The notes under the pieces: model-generated | The model's input: only the letters and a program-made list of their open reading frames with translations | What the model was told of the DNA's origin: nothing | The model's database searches: none | Translations under genes and position numbers: made by a program | Shown here: one piece after another, positions 1 through 8,717 of the stretch | How the letters are laid out: every line of letters starts with the position of its first letter | Position numbering within the stretch: the stretch's first letter is position 1 | Assembly: GCA_012522855.1 (NCBI GenBank) | Contig: JAAYJQ010000012.1 | Span: 167,476 to 231,475 of the forward strand | From: Bacteroidales bacterium | Lineage (GTDB): Bacteria; Bacteroidota; Bacteroidia; Bacteroidales; UBA932 | DNA: 64,000 nucleotides | Reading direction: 5' to 3'

Positions 1-2039
1 ATGGGGGTACCGTCAAAATACCAGTCGACCTGCGTTCCGACTGCGTTGGAGACCCGGAGGGGAAGTCCGGTCCCGACGGGGAACTTCCCGTTGACGCGGA
101 CGCCTGACAAGTAGCCGAAATCAATGTAAGGTTTCTTTCCTGCTTGTAACGCCTTGGTCAGGAAATCGTATTTGAGCGCCTCTCCCTTCACGGAGCCCTT
201 CAAAAACTCGATGCTCACCGAGTAGGGAGTCGTAGGGGTCAGCCCCTCCAGCGTCAAGGAATATTTCCCCGGGGCATATGGGGTCACTTCGACCCGCTCC
301 CGGGACTTAGAGGTTTCGCCCCAGGTGACCACCGCCTTGTCGGAATAGTCCTGGACGTCGGATTCCCAGGTCAGGATGGCGGCGTCTTGGTAAACTTCCC
401 CGCGGAGATCTTCCACCGAAGGGATGGTCTCGGTACTGTAGTAGACATTGAAGGTGACGTTGTCTCCGCTGCGCTGGATATTCGTGATTGAGAGGAGGGA
501 CTCCGAACCGTCGTTGAAACGGAAAGCCGGTAAGGTACCGGTCGTAAACGAGGTCTTCGTCCGGAACGGATAGAAGGCCTGGCTCACATCGATCGCATCC
601 GGATCGGTCTCGATGAGGTCCGCGCACTGATGCTCCGGATTGCAGTTGACTTCGTTGTTCAGCCATCGGTAGATCGCGCTCACCTCCTTTCCCGCGGCGT
701 CCGAATGGCCGGCCGGCTGGTTCGACATGTCCATGTGGTAGATCAGCAGTCCGTTTCCGCCGATATGGGTGTCCCATCCGCTTGCGCGGCGGCATTCGAA
801 AAGGTAAGAGTCGTACCGGTTCAGCGGATTTTCGTAAATCAGGTACCTGCCGTTCACGTCGATGGGTTCCAGGGAAAAACTTCCGACTTTCAGGGTGTCC
901 GGACGGCCGATTCCCGCAAGTTCCCGATCCAGCGCATTGTAATTCGGAGGCGTCTTCCCCCAGTTGTTGTAGCATCCTCCGTCCATAAGTCCGGTCCGGA
1001 ACCATAAGGCCTCCGCTACGCCTCCGCTCCCCTCGTCGTCGGTGTCATAGACATCTTCGAGACCGAGGGAATGGCTGTATTCATGGCAGAGCGTTCCGAT
1101 TTGGCAAAGTCCCCAGAGCAACTGCCCGGAACTATTCTGCCCGTGGACGCTCAGTTCCGTAGACAGGGAATAGCTGGAAATCCGTTTCCCGTCCAAGGTG
1201 AGGCTTTCTTGGACATACCAATGATGCGGCCAGAAATAATCCGGACCGGCTCCTTCCGCCTCGCTCTTTCCCGCCACGATGACGAACACATTGTCGACCC
1301 GGCCATCGTTGTCGTCATCGAATTGTGAGAAGTCGACGGCCGGATCGGAGAGCAGACAAGCCTCTTTGACCAGTTCTGAGGCACGTATGTCGTTCCCCTT
1401 GTCGTCGTTGTCGCCGTACCAGTCGTGGTTGCGGGAGACGGTCACGATGTCCGCGACGGTGAAGTGGAAGGTGTAGCTACCCTTGAACTGGCTGTTGAAG
1501 TAGTCCAGCATGCTCCCGGTCGCCCCGTCCACGGAATAACCCTGCTGGTTGATGAGGGCTTCGATCTCCGCCTTCCGCGTTCCGGGGTTTTGGAACTGAA
1601 GGTCGGGAAACTGGACCGGAATGAAGAGGCAGTGCCTGCTTTCCGGTGTGTCCGCCCGGGTTCTCACCCGCTTTTCAAGGATTTGCGCGCTCCGGTAGGA
1701 GCGTCTTTCCGCCGCCATCGCCCGCAACTTGTCATAGGGAATATTCCTGGACTCTCCCAAAATCAGGGAAGGAGTGTACCGCCCGACCGCGTATCCGGTG
1801 CTCCGGGTGCGTCCGTTTTCATCGTAGAAGGCATACCGGTAGAATCCGTCCGCATCCCGCCGGATGGCGCAACCGTCCGCGGTCGTGAGGATCCGACAGA
1901 ATTCATCCCCCCGCAGGCGGGCCTTGAAAGAGGTTCCGTCCGGCTGTTCGATCAGGAAGACTTCCCTTCTTGCCGGCGATCCGAAGGCGGACACGGCAAG
2001 AAGAAAGGACAGGAAGAGCGTGATCAGTTCATTCTTCAC
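1..2039 (-). CDS. Secreted M6-family (immune inhibitor A-like) metalloprotease, 3' end cut by window
   Basis: This open frame is missing from the ORF track because it runs off the left edge. Read leftwards from a GTG at 2039, it gives at least 679 codons with no stop that I found. The N-terminus KNELITLFLSFLLAVSAFG is a clear export signal. Around residue 320 the zinc motif HEYSHSLGLEDVYD (HExxHxxGxxD) identifies an M6-type peptidase of the InhA family. Residues after about 540 look like fibronectin type III strands, and the visible C-terminal end VDWYFDGTP suggests a further Ig-like or sorting domain beyond the window. Role: an exported zinc endopeptidase, probably at the cell surface. The GTG start is chosen because the signal peptide begins there; no upstream ATG is in frame nearby. 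The + strand ORFs over this region are shadows. Confidence 0.85.
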   Translation of the reverse strand, partial: MKNELITLFLSFLLAVSAFGSPARREVFLIEQPDGTSFKARLRGDEFCRILTTADGCAIRRDADGFYRYAFYDENGRTRSTGYAVGRYTPSLILGESRNIPYDKLRAMAAERRSYRSAQILEKRVRTRADTPESRHCLFIPVQFPDLQFQNPGTRKAEIEALINQQGYSVDGATGSMLDYFNSQFKGSYTFHFTVADIVTVSRNHDWYGDNDDKGNDIRASELVKEACLLSDPAVDFSQFDDDNDGRVDNVFVIVAGKSEAEGAGPDYFWPHHWYVQESLTLDGKRISSYSLSTELSVHGQNSSGQLLWGLCQIGTLCHEYSHSLGLEDVYDTDDEGSGGVAEALWFRTGLMDGGCYNNWGKTPPNYNALDRELAGIGRPDTLKVGSFSLEPIDVNGRYLIYENPLNRYDSYLFECRRASGWDTHIGGNGLLIYHMDMSNQPAGHSDAAGKEVSAIYRWLNNEVNCNPEHQCADLIETDPDAIDVSQAFYPFRTKTSFTTGTLPAFRFNDGSESLLSITNIQRSGDNVTFNVYYSTETIPSVEDLRGEVYQDAAILTWESDVQDYSDKAVVTWGETSKSRERVEVTPYAPGKYSLTLEGLTPTTPYSVSIEFLKGSVKGEALKYDFLTKALQAGKKPYIDFGYLSGVRVNGKFPVGTGLPLRVSNAVGTQVDWYFDGTP

Positions 2040-2080
2040 AAGTGCATAGATAGATATTTTTCTTGAGAGGAACAAAAAAA

Positions 2081-2112
2081 GAGGACGGGAACACTCACGC
2101 GCTCCCGGCCTC
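2081..2112 (-). terminator. Intrinsic-terminator-like hairpin with U7, upstream of the M6 protease gene
   Basis: On the minus strand GAGG-CCGGGA and TCCCG-TCCTC pair with one mismatch, and TTTTTTT follows (2080-2074). It lies only about 40 bases before the GTG of the protease gene and is separate from the terminator of the upstream histone-like gene. It may therefore be an attenuator in the protease leader or the end of a short RNA. No ORF of note precedes it on this strand. Confidence 0.55.
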
Positions 2113-2262
2113 TGTTACGTGTACTAAAACCTAAACCTGTTAAATAGATGCAAACCGGAACCAAAACGTTGCATTGTTTTTCAAAAAAGTGGCGGAAAAG
2201 TGTTTTTTCCCCGGAAAGTCAAAAAAGACGGGGGTGACGAAGGGATTCAGGCAAACGAAAAA

Positions 2263-2291
2263 GGATGACCAAATTTTCTCTTTGGTCATCC
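2263..2291 (-). terminator. Rho-independent terminator of the histone-like gene
   Basis: A perfect 11-bp inverted repeat (GGATGACCAAA / TTTGGTCATCC) with a 7-nt loop lies 28 bases after the stop of the histone-like gene. On the minus strand it is followed by TTTTTCG. Position and T tract fit an intrinsic terminator. Confidence 0.8.
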
Positions 2292-2319
2292 TCGTCTTGC
2301 GAAGTTCACTCAAGAAAAA

Positions 2320-2496
2320 TTACTTCTTTGCTTCGGCAACGGATTCTTTTCTGAATTCCTTCAGGTCTTTCATCAGAGCGAGAGCTGCTTTGCGGGCGCG
2401 GGCGCCGGCTGCTTTGTTTCCCTTTTCAACTTGAGCGTCGGCATTGGTTACGAAAGCATCCATCTCTTCCTTGATTTTTGCAACAAGCTTTTTCAT
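2320..2496 (-). CDS. Small histone H1/Hc1-like DNA-binding protein
   Basis: This 58-residue ORF is too short for the ORF track. It starts MKKLVAKIKEEMDAF and ends KEFRKESVAEAKK, and is rich in Lys, Ala and Arg (GNKAAGARARKAALALM). Small basic proteins of this form, assigned to the Hc1/histone H1-like family, are common and highly conserved in Bacteroidetes; I recognise the central GNKAAGARARKA segment. Likely role: abundant nucleoid-associated protein. The gene has its own long AT-rich leader and a strong terminator at 2263-2291, so it is probably monocistronic. The overlapping + strand ORF 2174-2434 is a shadow. Confidence 0.85.
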   Translation of the reverse strand: MKKLVAKIKEEMDAFVTNADAQVEKGNKAAGARARKAALALMKDLKEFRKESVAEAKK

Positions 2497-2662
2497 TTTT
2501 TTAAAATTAAATAAAGTGAATAGTTAAACGATATGTTTTGAATAAATTGTCTTGTTAAATGATAGCCTTCAAGCGCACGTGACATCTTTACACCCTGCAA
2601 TTTAGGCAAAAAAAAACAATAAACAAACAAAATCTATAAAAAATGATAAAAAGAAGCTGGAT

Positions 2663-3250
2663 TTAGACCCCTTCAGTGTCGTTTTTCGGCTTGGTGTTCA
2701 AAAAATTCATCGCTCGGTCCGGTCCGATGGTCGCAAAATTTTTGATGGCTTCAATGACCTGTTCACAAATGCCGGGAATCTGGATCTTTTCCTCTTCGGT
2801 CAGCTGGCCGATCACGTGGTCGACCTGGCCTCCCCGCGGAAAATTGTTGCCGATGCCGATTCGGATCCGGGCATATTCAGTCGTTTCCAATAGCGCTTGA
2901 ATGTCTTTCAGTCCGTTGTGGCCCCCGTCACTGCCCCCTTTCCGCATTCGGATGAGTCCGAACGGAAGGTTGAGGTCGTCGCAGACCACCAACAGGTTTT
3001 CCAAAGGAAGTTTCAGTCTTTTCATCCAGTATCGGACCGCGTCACCGCTGAGATTCATATAAGTGGAAGGTTTCAGCAGGGTGAACTTCCTGCCTTTGAA
3101 TGAAATCTCGGCGATGTCACCGTACCGCTTCGTTTTGAAAACAGCATTGGATGCCTGGGCCCAGGCATCCAATACCATAAACCCCATATTGTGTCTGGTA
3201 GCGGCATATTCGGCGCCGATGTTCCCCAATCCTGCGATCAGATAGTTCAT
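2663..3250 (-). CDS. pth: Peptidyl-tRNA hydrolase
   Basis: 195 residues, the usual length for the family. Pth releases tRNA from peptidyl-tRNAs that drop off the ribosome in the cytoplasm. The N-terminal GLGNIGAEYAATRHNMGF carries the catalytic His and the tRNA-binding Asn. KPSTYMNLSG and GGSDGGHNGLKD are the other conserved blocks. The start ATG at 3250 begins MNYLIAGLGN, standard for the family. It lies 20 bases after rplY on the same strand; the rplY-pth pairing is common in bacteria and indicates one transcript. Confidence 0.96.
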   Translation of the reverse strand: MNYLIAGLGNIGAEYAATRHNMGFMVLDAWAQASNAVFKTKRYGDIAEISFKGRKFTLLKPSTYMNLSGDAVRYWMKRLKLPLENLLVVCDDLNLPFGLIRMRKGGSDGGHNGLKDIQALLETTEYARIRIGIGNNFPRGGQVDHVIGQLTEEEKIQIPGICEQVIEAIKNFATIGPDRAMNFLNTKPKNDTEGV

Positions 3251-3270
3251 GCCAGACAGATGTGAGGAGA

Positions 3271-3900
3271 TTATTCCTTGGCTTCTTCTCCAGCCTCGTC
3301 CTCGGCGGTTTCACCTTCAGGAATCTCGGCTGCTTCAACGGGGGCTGCGATTTGTCGCGTGGACTTGACGGTGCAGATGATGGTGGATTTGGGGGAGGTG
3401 ATGGTGATGTTGTCAAACTTCAAGTCACCTGCCACGATCCGCTTGTCGATGTCAAGTTGGCTCACGTTGATGACGAGGTTGTCGGGCAGGTCTTTCATCA
3501 GAGCGCAGATGCGCAGCGACTTCGTGATATGGAAGAATTTACCGCCCTTCTGGACGCCGATCGGGTGACCTTCCGTGATTACCGGGACAACGATCGAGAT
3601 GGGTTTTTTCTCATCGACGTTGAGGAAGTCCACATGCAGACAGTTGTCCTTGACCGGATGCCACTGCAGTTCGTGGAGCACCGTGGTGTATTTCTTGCCG
3701 TTGCTCAGGCTGAGGTCGATGATGTAGGAGGCGGGGGTGTCGGTGACACCTTTGAGTTCCTTCGCATCGACTGTGAACAGGATGTTCTCCATTCCGCCTC
3801 CGTAGAGGTTGCAAGGAACCAGACCTTGCTTGCGGAGGGCGTTAAGGGCGGACTTGTTGCCCTTCTTGCGGATGGTACCGCTGAGTTCAAAATGTTTCAT
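3271..3900 (-). CDS. rplY: 50S ribosomal protein L25, long CTC form
   Basis: 209 residues. It binds 5S rRNA in the large ribosomal subunit. The N-terminal MKHFELSGTIRKKGNKSALNALRK with LYGGG is the L25 fold. The WHPVKDNCLHVDFLNV block and a C-terminal beta domain make this the CTC/TL5 long type, followed by an acidic tail (GETAEDEAGEEAKE). It is first in an operon with pth. A consensus Bacteroidetes promoter lies at 3988-4018, and two hairpins sit in the roughly 80-base leader, which may be an autoregulatory site. Confidence 0.96.
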   Translation of the reverse strand: MKHFELSGTIRKKGNKSALNALRKQGLVPCNLYGGGMENILFTVDAKELKGVTDTPASYIIDLSLSNGKKYTTVLHELQWHPVKDNCLHVDFLNVDEKKPISIVVPVITEGHPIGVQKGGKFFHITKSLRICALMKDLPDNLVINVSQLDIDKRIVAGDLKFDNITITSPKSTIICTVKSTRQIAAPVEAAEIPEGETAEDEAGEEAKE

Positions 3901-3927
3901 TTCGCTTTGTATAAAAAGTGTTACTCA

Positions 3928-3976
3928 GTTCCGGACAGGCCGGAACCCCATTGCACCAAAAGCGCCGGGCGCTTTT
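3928..3976 (-). promoter_or_regulatory. Two stem-loops in the rplY leader
   Basis: Stem 1 is 3958-3965/3969-3976 (AAAAGCGC / GCGCTTTT, 3-nt loop). Stem 2 is 3928-3934/3940-3946 (GTTCCGG / CCGGAAC, 5-nt loop). Both lie between the predicted transcription start near 3981 and the rplY ATG. This is consistent with a ribosomal-protein leader, but I know of no described L25 leader with which to match it. Confidence 0.45.
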
Positions 3977-3987
3977 TAACGGGCGGG

Positions 3988-4018
3988 CAAAGATAGAAAT
4001 TTTTCAGGAATATGCAAA
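3988..4018 (-). promoter_or_regulatory. Bacteroidetes-type promoter of rplY-pth
   Basis: On the minus strand TTTG (4018-4015), a 19-nt spacer and TATCTTTG (3995-3988) match the sigma-ABfr consensus TTTG-N19-21-TAnnTTTG exactly. Confidence 0.8.
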
Positions 4019-4028
4019 GGTCACCGGC

Positions 4029-5333
4029 TTATTTGATGAATTCCGTTGCCTGGTTCCAGTCGAGCTCCAGGTAGGCGTCGTTCAACACCTGGGTTCCGGA
4101 AGAAGGAATGTATGTGGTCAAGCCGCAGCAGGTATTGATCTTGAACATCCCTCCGTAGACGCTGTAATATTCCGGAGTGTTGTTCTTGTAGGCGAGACAG
4201 CGGCCGATCGCCTCGTCGAGACTCTGCAGTTCCGCAGGAGTCGCCCCCGCTTTTTCCAGGACATCCCGCAGGTCGAAGAACCAGCGCTTGTTCCCGCCGA
4301 AGTTTTGCAGGTCGGCTGCATCGAGGGCAGCGATTGAACTTCTGTAATTTTCGAACAACGGCATGCAGACGTCGGCTAGAGCCTCCAGTCCGGATGTCTT
4401 GATCAGGGACACGGTGGAAGAGCGGTAATAGCCGGTCCGGGCATCGTAGCGAGTGAAAGAGTCGTGGAACAGCGACACGAGGTCGGCCCCCTCGTTCCGA
4501 AAGAGGTAACCGGTCAGTTTCGTGTAGTCGAACATGCCGTCTCCCAGCACTTCCGCGGGGGAGAGCCCTAGATAGTCCGCTTTGTCCTTCAGTCCGTATG
4601 CCACCTCGATGCCGGCCGTGAGACAGCAGTCGAACAGCAGGTAATCCAACCGGAAGGGGATCGCGGAGGCCAGTTCGTTCACGGACAATTCATACCGTTC
4701 GGTCGAAGAGAAGTAGTCCTGTCCGATGGAACGGGTGATCGGCATGGAGGGATCCAGTGAGGTATAGTCGAAATAGGGGACGAATGACATCTCCCCGGAT
4801 CGGGTGTTCTTGGCATAGTAGCCGGACGGTAGCCAGCCCGACGCATGGGAGGCGAAGATCATCCCATAGCCTGCTGCAGGGAAATGCTGCTTGACGTAGT
4901 TCAGCACTTGGGTCAGGGTGGTCACTGAAGTCGCGACGGTGCTTTTGCCGTAGGTCAGCAGGGTATCGGCGACAACGTTGGCATCGGCATCCGCGGAAAG
5001 CCGTACCAGCGAGCAGATCCCGTCTGATTCTTTGAGTTTTGAAAAGACCAGTACAACATCGCTGGAGCGTGATTTCCCGGGGAGCATCCCGCTTTTGAGT
5101 TCTTCGATGTCTCCTTTCAAATAATCTGAGAGGCTGTTGTAGCCGCATTCGTACAGCAGCAGCACCCGCCGGGTCTGCTGGTTCGGCAGCCGGTTGCCCG
5201 GCAGAAACGCCTCGACCCCCGGACTTTCCTTGATTTTGAAGTCTTCGTCCTTTCCGCAAGACACGGCCAGTCCGGCGACCGCAACGAGGGCGGTCAGAAC
5301 CAGGGTCCTGCATGTTTTGCCGACGATGTTCAT
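4029..5333 (-). CDS. Clostripain-like C11 cysteine peptidase, lipoprotein
   Basis: 434 residues from the ATG at 5333 (MNIVGKTCRTLVLTALVAVAG). The lipobox LAVSC predicts an exported, lipid-anchored protein. The C11 family catalytic dyad is visible as His in FASHASGW and Cys in LLFDCCLTAG. VLLLYECGYNSLSDYLKGDI is the typical N-terminal strand-helix of clostripain-like proteins. C11 enzymes cut after basic residues and are abundant secreted proteases of gut Bacteroidales. The track extends the ORF to 5558, but a minus-strand TAAATTTG at 5367-5360 puts the transcript start near 5352. That favours 5333 (or 5345) over the upstream start. Confidence 0.88.
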   Translation of the reverse strand: MNIVGKTCRTLVLTALVAVAGLAVSCGKDEDFKIKESPGVEAFLPGNRLPNQQTRRVLLLYECGYNSLSDYLKGDIEELKSGMLPGKSRSSDVVLVFSKLKESDGICSLVRLSADADANVVADTLLTYGKSTVATSVTTLTQVLNYVKQHFPAAGYGMIFASHASGWLPSGYYAKNTRSGEMSFVPYFDYTSLDPSMPITRSIGQDYFSSTERYELSVNELASAIPFRLDYLLFDCCLTAGIEVAYGLKDKADYLGLSPAEVLGDGMFDYTKLTGYLFRNEGADLVSLFHDSFTRYDARTGYYRSSTVSLIKTSGLEALADVCMPLFENYRSSIAALDAADLQNFGGNKRWFFDLRDVLEKAGATPAELQSLDEAIGRCLAYKNNTPEYYSVYGGMFKINTCCGLTTYIPSSGTQVLNDAYLELDWNQATEFIK

Positions 5334-5359
5334 AGTCGTTCCCATCTTTTTCCAACGTA

Positions 5360-5367
5360 CAAATTTA
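5360..5367 (-). promoter_or_regulatory. -7 element of the C11 peptidase promoter
   Basis: TAAATTTG on the minus strand matches TAnnTTTG, about 27 bases ahead of the chosen ATG. No clear TTTG is seen at -33. Confidence 0.5.
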
Positions 5368-5421
5368 GAATTTTTCCGGATATAATCACTATCTTTAGAG
5401 CCTGATAAAACTATTTGATCC

Positions 5422-7431
5422 ATGAATATCGTTTTTAAAATGATCGTTTCGCTAGGAGCCGTTGCAGTTCTCCTCTCTTGTAACAACACCCCGAAGGAAG
5501 GCCTGGAAACGGGCGACTTCAAATATTTGCTCGATGAATTCGCCGACCTGAAGATCATGCGTTTCCAGGTTCCCGGCTGGGAGGATCTCAGCCTCCGGCA
5601 GAAGGAATATATCTACCATCTCTCGGAAGCCGCGAACTACGGTCGCGACATCACCTGGGATCAGTATTGCAAGTGGAACCTGCCGATCCGGCACCTGGTC
5701 GAGAAGATTCTCAATGAATATGACGGAGACCGGGAGAGCGAAGAATTCCGTCAGTTTCTCGTCTATGCGAAACGGCTGTTCTTCGCGAACGGGATTCACC
5801 ACCATTACGCTGAAGACAAGTTTTTCCCGGAATGTTCCCGAGCCTATTTCCAGTCCCTGATCGCAGCGGTCGGAGAAGACGCGAAAGGGAATGAGTTGTT
5901 GGACGTGATCTATTCCCCGGAGCTCTATCCGCAGCGCCGTTCCACCTCTCCGGACGGAGACATCGTGGCCCTTTCCGCCGTGAACTTCTATGAGGGCGTT
6001 AACCGGAAGGAAGTGGAAGACTACTACAATGCCTTGATCGATCCGAATGACGCGACCCCGATTTCCTACGGTCTGAATTCCAAGGTCGTGAAGGAGAACG
6101 GAAAGGTGGTTGAAAAGACCTGGAAGGTGGGCGGCATCTACGGCCCCGCGCTGGAAAAGATCTGCGCCGAGCTGGAGAAGGCCGCCGCGGTCGCGGAGAA
6201 TGAGAGCCAGGCCAAGGCCTTGCATCTGCTCATCGACTATTACCGGACCGGCGATCTGAAACTGTGGGACGATTACAACATCGCTTGGGTACAGGATACG
6301 TTAGGCGCCGTGGACTACATCAATGGTTTCATCGAGGACTACGACGATCCGCTCGGCCGCAAGGCGACCTGGGAGGGGGTCGTGAATGTCAAAGATTTCG
6401 CCGCCTCCGCCCGCACCGAAGCCTTGAGCGCCAACGCCCAATGGTTCGAGGATCATTCGCCGATGGATCCCCGTTTCAAGAAGACGACCGTGAAGGGCGT
6501 TTCAGCCAAGGTGATCAACGTCGTCACCATCGCGGGCGCCTGCTACCCGTCTACGCCGATCGGGATCAACCTCCCGAACGCGGACTGGATCCGGAAGGAA
6601 TACGGCTCCAAATCCGTGACCATTGCCAACATCACCCATGTCTATTCAGCGGCGGCCCGGGAATCCCCGACGAGCACCCTTGCGGAGTTCGCTTGGGACG
6701 AGGCCGAAATCGCCGCGGCCAAGAAATACGGCGACTATAACGACGAAGTCCACACCGACCTTCACGAATGCCTCGGACACGGATCCGGCCAGCTTCTGCC
6801 CGGGGTTTCCACAACCGCGCTCGGTGAATACCAGTCCACCTTGGAAGAGGCGCGCGCCGACTTGTTCGGACTCTACTACATCGCCGATCCGAAGTTGGTG
6901 GAATTGGGCATCATGCCGGACACGGAAGCCTACAAGACGGCATATTCCGGCTACATCCGCAACGGAATTATGGTACAGTTTTCCCGCGTGGAGTTCGGCA
7001 AGCGAAACACCCAGGCCCATATGCAGAACCGGCAGCTCATCGCTTCCTGGTGTTACGAGAAAGGGGTATCCCGCAACATCATCGAAAAGAAGGTGCGGGA
7101 CGGCAAGACCTATTTCGTCGTCAATGACTTCGAGGGGCTCCGCGGCCTGTTCGGAGAACTGCTCGCCGAAATCCAGCGGATCAAGTCGGAGGGTGACTTC
7201 GCCGCCGGCAAGAACCTGGTCGAGACCTATGCGGTCAACATCGATCCGGTCCTGCACCGCGAAGTGCTGGACCGCTATGCCGCCCTGAATCTCAAGCCGT
7301 ATGGAGGCTTCGTGAACCCGGAAATCGTTCCCGTGGAGAAGGACGGCGAGATCGTGGACTACCGGCTGGTCTATGTGGATGACTATCTGCAGCAGCAGCT
7401 GGACTACGGAAAGAAGTACCGGACGCTCTAG
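5422..7431 (+). CDS. Dipeptidyl peptidase III-like M49 metallopeptidase, lipoprotein
   Basis: 669 residues. M49 enzymes remove dipeptides from the N-terminus of short peptides using one zinc ion. The signature HECLGHGSG (HExxxH, near residue 450) and the second motif EEARADLFGLYY (the third ligand Glu) are both present. The N-terminus MNIVFKMIVSLGAVAVLLSCNN has a lipobox LLSC, so the enzyme is probably anchored facing the periplasm, as in Bacteroides DPP III homologues. The stop is followed directly by the xerD ATG, so the two are probably co-transcribed although functionally unrelated. Confidence 0.92.
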   Translation: MNIVFKMIVSLGAVAVLLSCNNTPKEGLETGDFKYLLDEFADLKIMRFQVPGWEDLSLRQKEYIYHLSEAANYGRDITWDQYCKWNLPIRHLVEKILNEYDGDRESEEFRQFLVYAKRLFFANGIHHHYAEDKFFPECSRAYFQSLIAAVGEDAKGNELLDVIYSPELYPQRRSTSPDGDIVALSAVNFYEGVNRKEVEDYYNALIDPNDATPISYGLNSKVVKENGKVVEKTWKVGGIYGPALEKICAELEKAAAVAENESQAKALHLLIDYYRTGDLKLWDDYNIAWVQDTLGAVDYINGFIEDYDDPLGRKATWEGVVNVKDFAASARTEALSANAQWFEDHSPMDPRFKKTTVKGVSAKVINVVTIAGACYPSTPIGINLPNADWIRKEYGSKSVTIANITHVYSAAARESPTSTLAEFAWDEAEIAAAKKYGDYNDEVHTDLHECLGHGSGQLLPGVSTTALGEYQSTLEEARADLFGLYYIADPKLVELGIMPDTEAYKTAYSGYIRNGIMVQFSRVEFGKRNTQAHMQNRQLIASWCYEKGVSRNIIEKKVRDGKTYFVVNDFEGLRGLFGELLAEIQRIKSEGDFAAGKNLVETYAVNIDPVLHREVLDRYAALNLKPYGGFVNPEIVPVEKDGEIVDYRLVYVDDYLQQQLDYGKKYRTL

Positions 7432-8307
7432 ATGGATCTGACCGGCAAGATACTCCGGGACTATTCCTACTATCTCAAGATCGAGCGGGCCCTGTCGCCG
7501 AACACGGTGGCCTCCTACCTGTCCGATCTGCGTGATTTTTTCGCGGTCGTTCCGGTCGAACCCGCGCAGGTTTCCTCCGCGGACATCGTCGACTATCTGG
7601 CATCCCGGTCGGAATTATCGAAACGGTCTCAATCCAGACTGCTTTCCGCCCTCCGGTCTTTCTTCGGTTGGCTGGTTCTGGAAGGGGACCGGAAGGACAA
7701 CCCATGCGATGCCGTGGATCCACCGAAGCTCGGACGCTATCTTCCGGACGTCCTGTCCGTGGAAGAGGTCGCCGCGATCATGGATTCCGTCAATTTGTTC
7801 GGGCGGACCGGAAAGCGTGACCGGGCGATTTTGGAGATTCTGTACGGTTGCGGTCTCCGCGTTTCGGAAGCGGTCGGGCTTAAGATCTCGGATGTCTATC
7901 TGGATGAGGGCTTTGTCCGCATTGTGGGAAAAGGCAACAAAGAACGCATCGTCCCGATGGGGGAGATGGCGGCTGAGGCCGTCCGCGAGTATCTTGCCTT
8001 CCGTCCCGAGCCTTCCGGGTCCGGGGAAGAAGATTTGCTTTTCCTGAACCGGTTCGGCAGAAGCCTGAGCCGCGTGTCGATGTTCAATCTGGTCAAGAAG
8101 CAGGCATTGACCGCCGGTATCCGGAAGGAAATCTCACCCCATACCTTCCGGCATTCCTTCGCCACTCATCTGATCGAGAACGGCGCCGATCTCCGTGTCG
8201 TCCAGGAAATGCTCGGCCATTCATCCATTCTGACAACGGAAATCTACACGCACATCGATGCTTCGACCTGGCAGAAGGCCGTCCTGGACCATCACCCGCG
8301 GGGATGA
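7432..8307 (+). CDS. xerD: Site-specific tyrosine recombinase XerD
   Basis: 291 residues, normal length. It resolves chromosome dimers at dif with XerC. The N-terminal SAM-like core-binding domain (SYYLKIERALSPNTVASYLSDL) is followed by the catalytic domain. Visible catalytic residues are Arg in GCGLRVSEAVGL, HxxR in SPHTFRHSFATHL, His in MLGHSS and Tyr in TEIYTH. It starts immediately after the M49 stop with no gap. The 740 bases downstream contain no gene. XerD is preferred over XerC or a phage integrase because of its size and housekeeping context. Confidence 0.92.
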   Translation: MDLTGKILRDYSYYLKIERALSPNTVASYLSDLRDFFAVVPVEPAQVSSADIVDYLASRSELSKRSQSRLLSALRSFFGWLVLEGDRKDNPCDAVDPPKLGRYLPDVLSVEEVAAIMDSVNLFGRTGKRDRAILEILYGCGLRVSEAVGLKISDVYLDEGFVRIVGKGNKERIVPMGEMAAEAVREYLAFRPEPSGSGEEDLLFLNRFGRSLSRVSMFNLVKKQALTAGIRKEISPHTFRHSFATHLIENGADLRVVQEMLGHSSILTTEIYTHIDASTWQKAVLDHHPRG

Positions 8308-8663
8308 ACCGGCCGCCTCCGGGACACCCTACCGCCCTGCCCCTCTCTGGCCCCGATGCCTCTCTCCCGACGGCCTTTGCCTCAATTTCACGCCCCTGTT
8401 CGTCACGTTACCCGTGACATGCCGCTTTTCACCCTCCTGCAATTGACCCGGATGAAAAACGGGAAGAAGTTGGTCTTCTTGCCCCGTCACGGGAAAATTG
8501 TACTAGGCCTGCCCTGGTCACGGGATGTCGCCGTTATTCGGTAGCGGGGCTCTACGGCGACTTTCGCAGGCCTCCTTTTAGTCGGGCACTTGCCTCTGCG
8601 CCCAGAAACAGCAGCGTTTTACCCATTGACAATCAAGGCATCAAGGATTTCAATGCGTCGTAT

Positions 8664-8717
8664 TTTTGACCTATTGAAATCATCAATATGCTCAATCACA
8701 GCAGTTTGCATAATGCA
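8664..8717 (+). mobile_element. Solo terminus related to the IS30-family element at the right edge
   Basis: About 54 bases match the reverse complement of 63823-63876, which starts just after the IS30 transposase stop. I count roughly 12 differences, mostly transitions (shared blocks ATTGAAA, CATCAA, TTTGCATAATGCA). No transposase sequence adjoins it here, so it looks like a decayed or solo insertion-sequence end. Confidence 0.5.

Noticed and set aside
307-1005. 232-residue minus-strand ORF
   Set aside because: Wrong frame on the same strand as the M6 protease, whose frame carries HEYSHSLGLED and a signal peptide.
2146-2235. Short + strand ORF beginning ATGCAAACCGGAACC
   Set aside because: Only 29 codons, no recognisable motif and no support from neighbours.
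5334-5558. Upstream extension of the C11 peptidase ORF
   Set aside because: It would begin inside the divergent M49 gene and upstream of the predicted promoter; the signal peptide begins at 5333.
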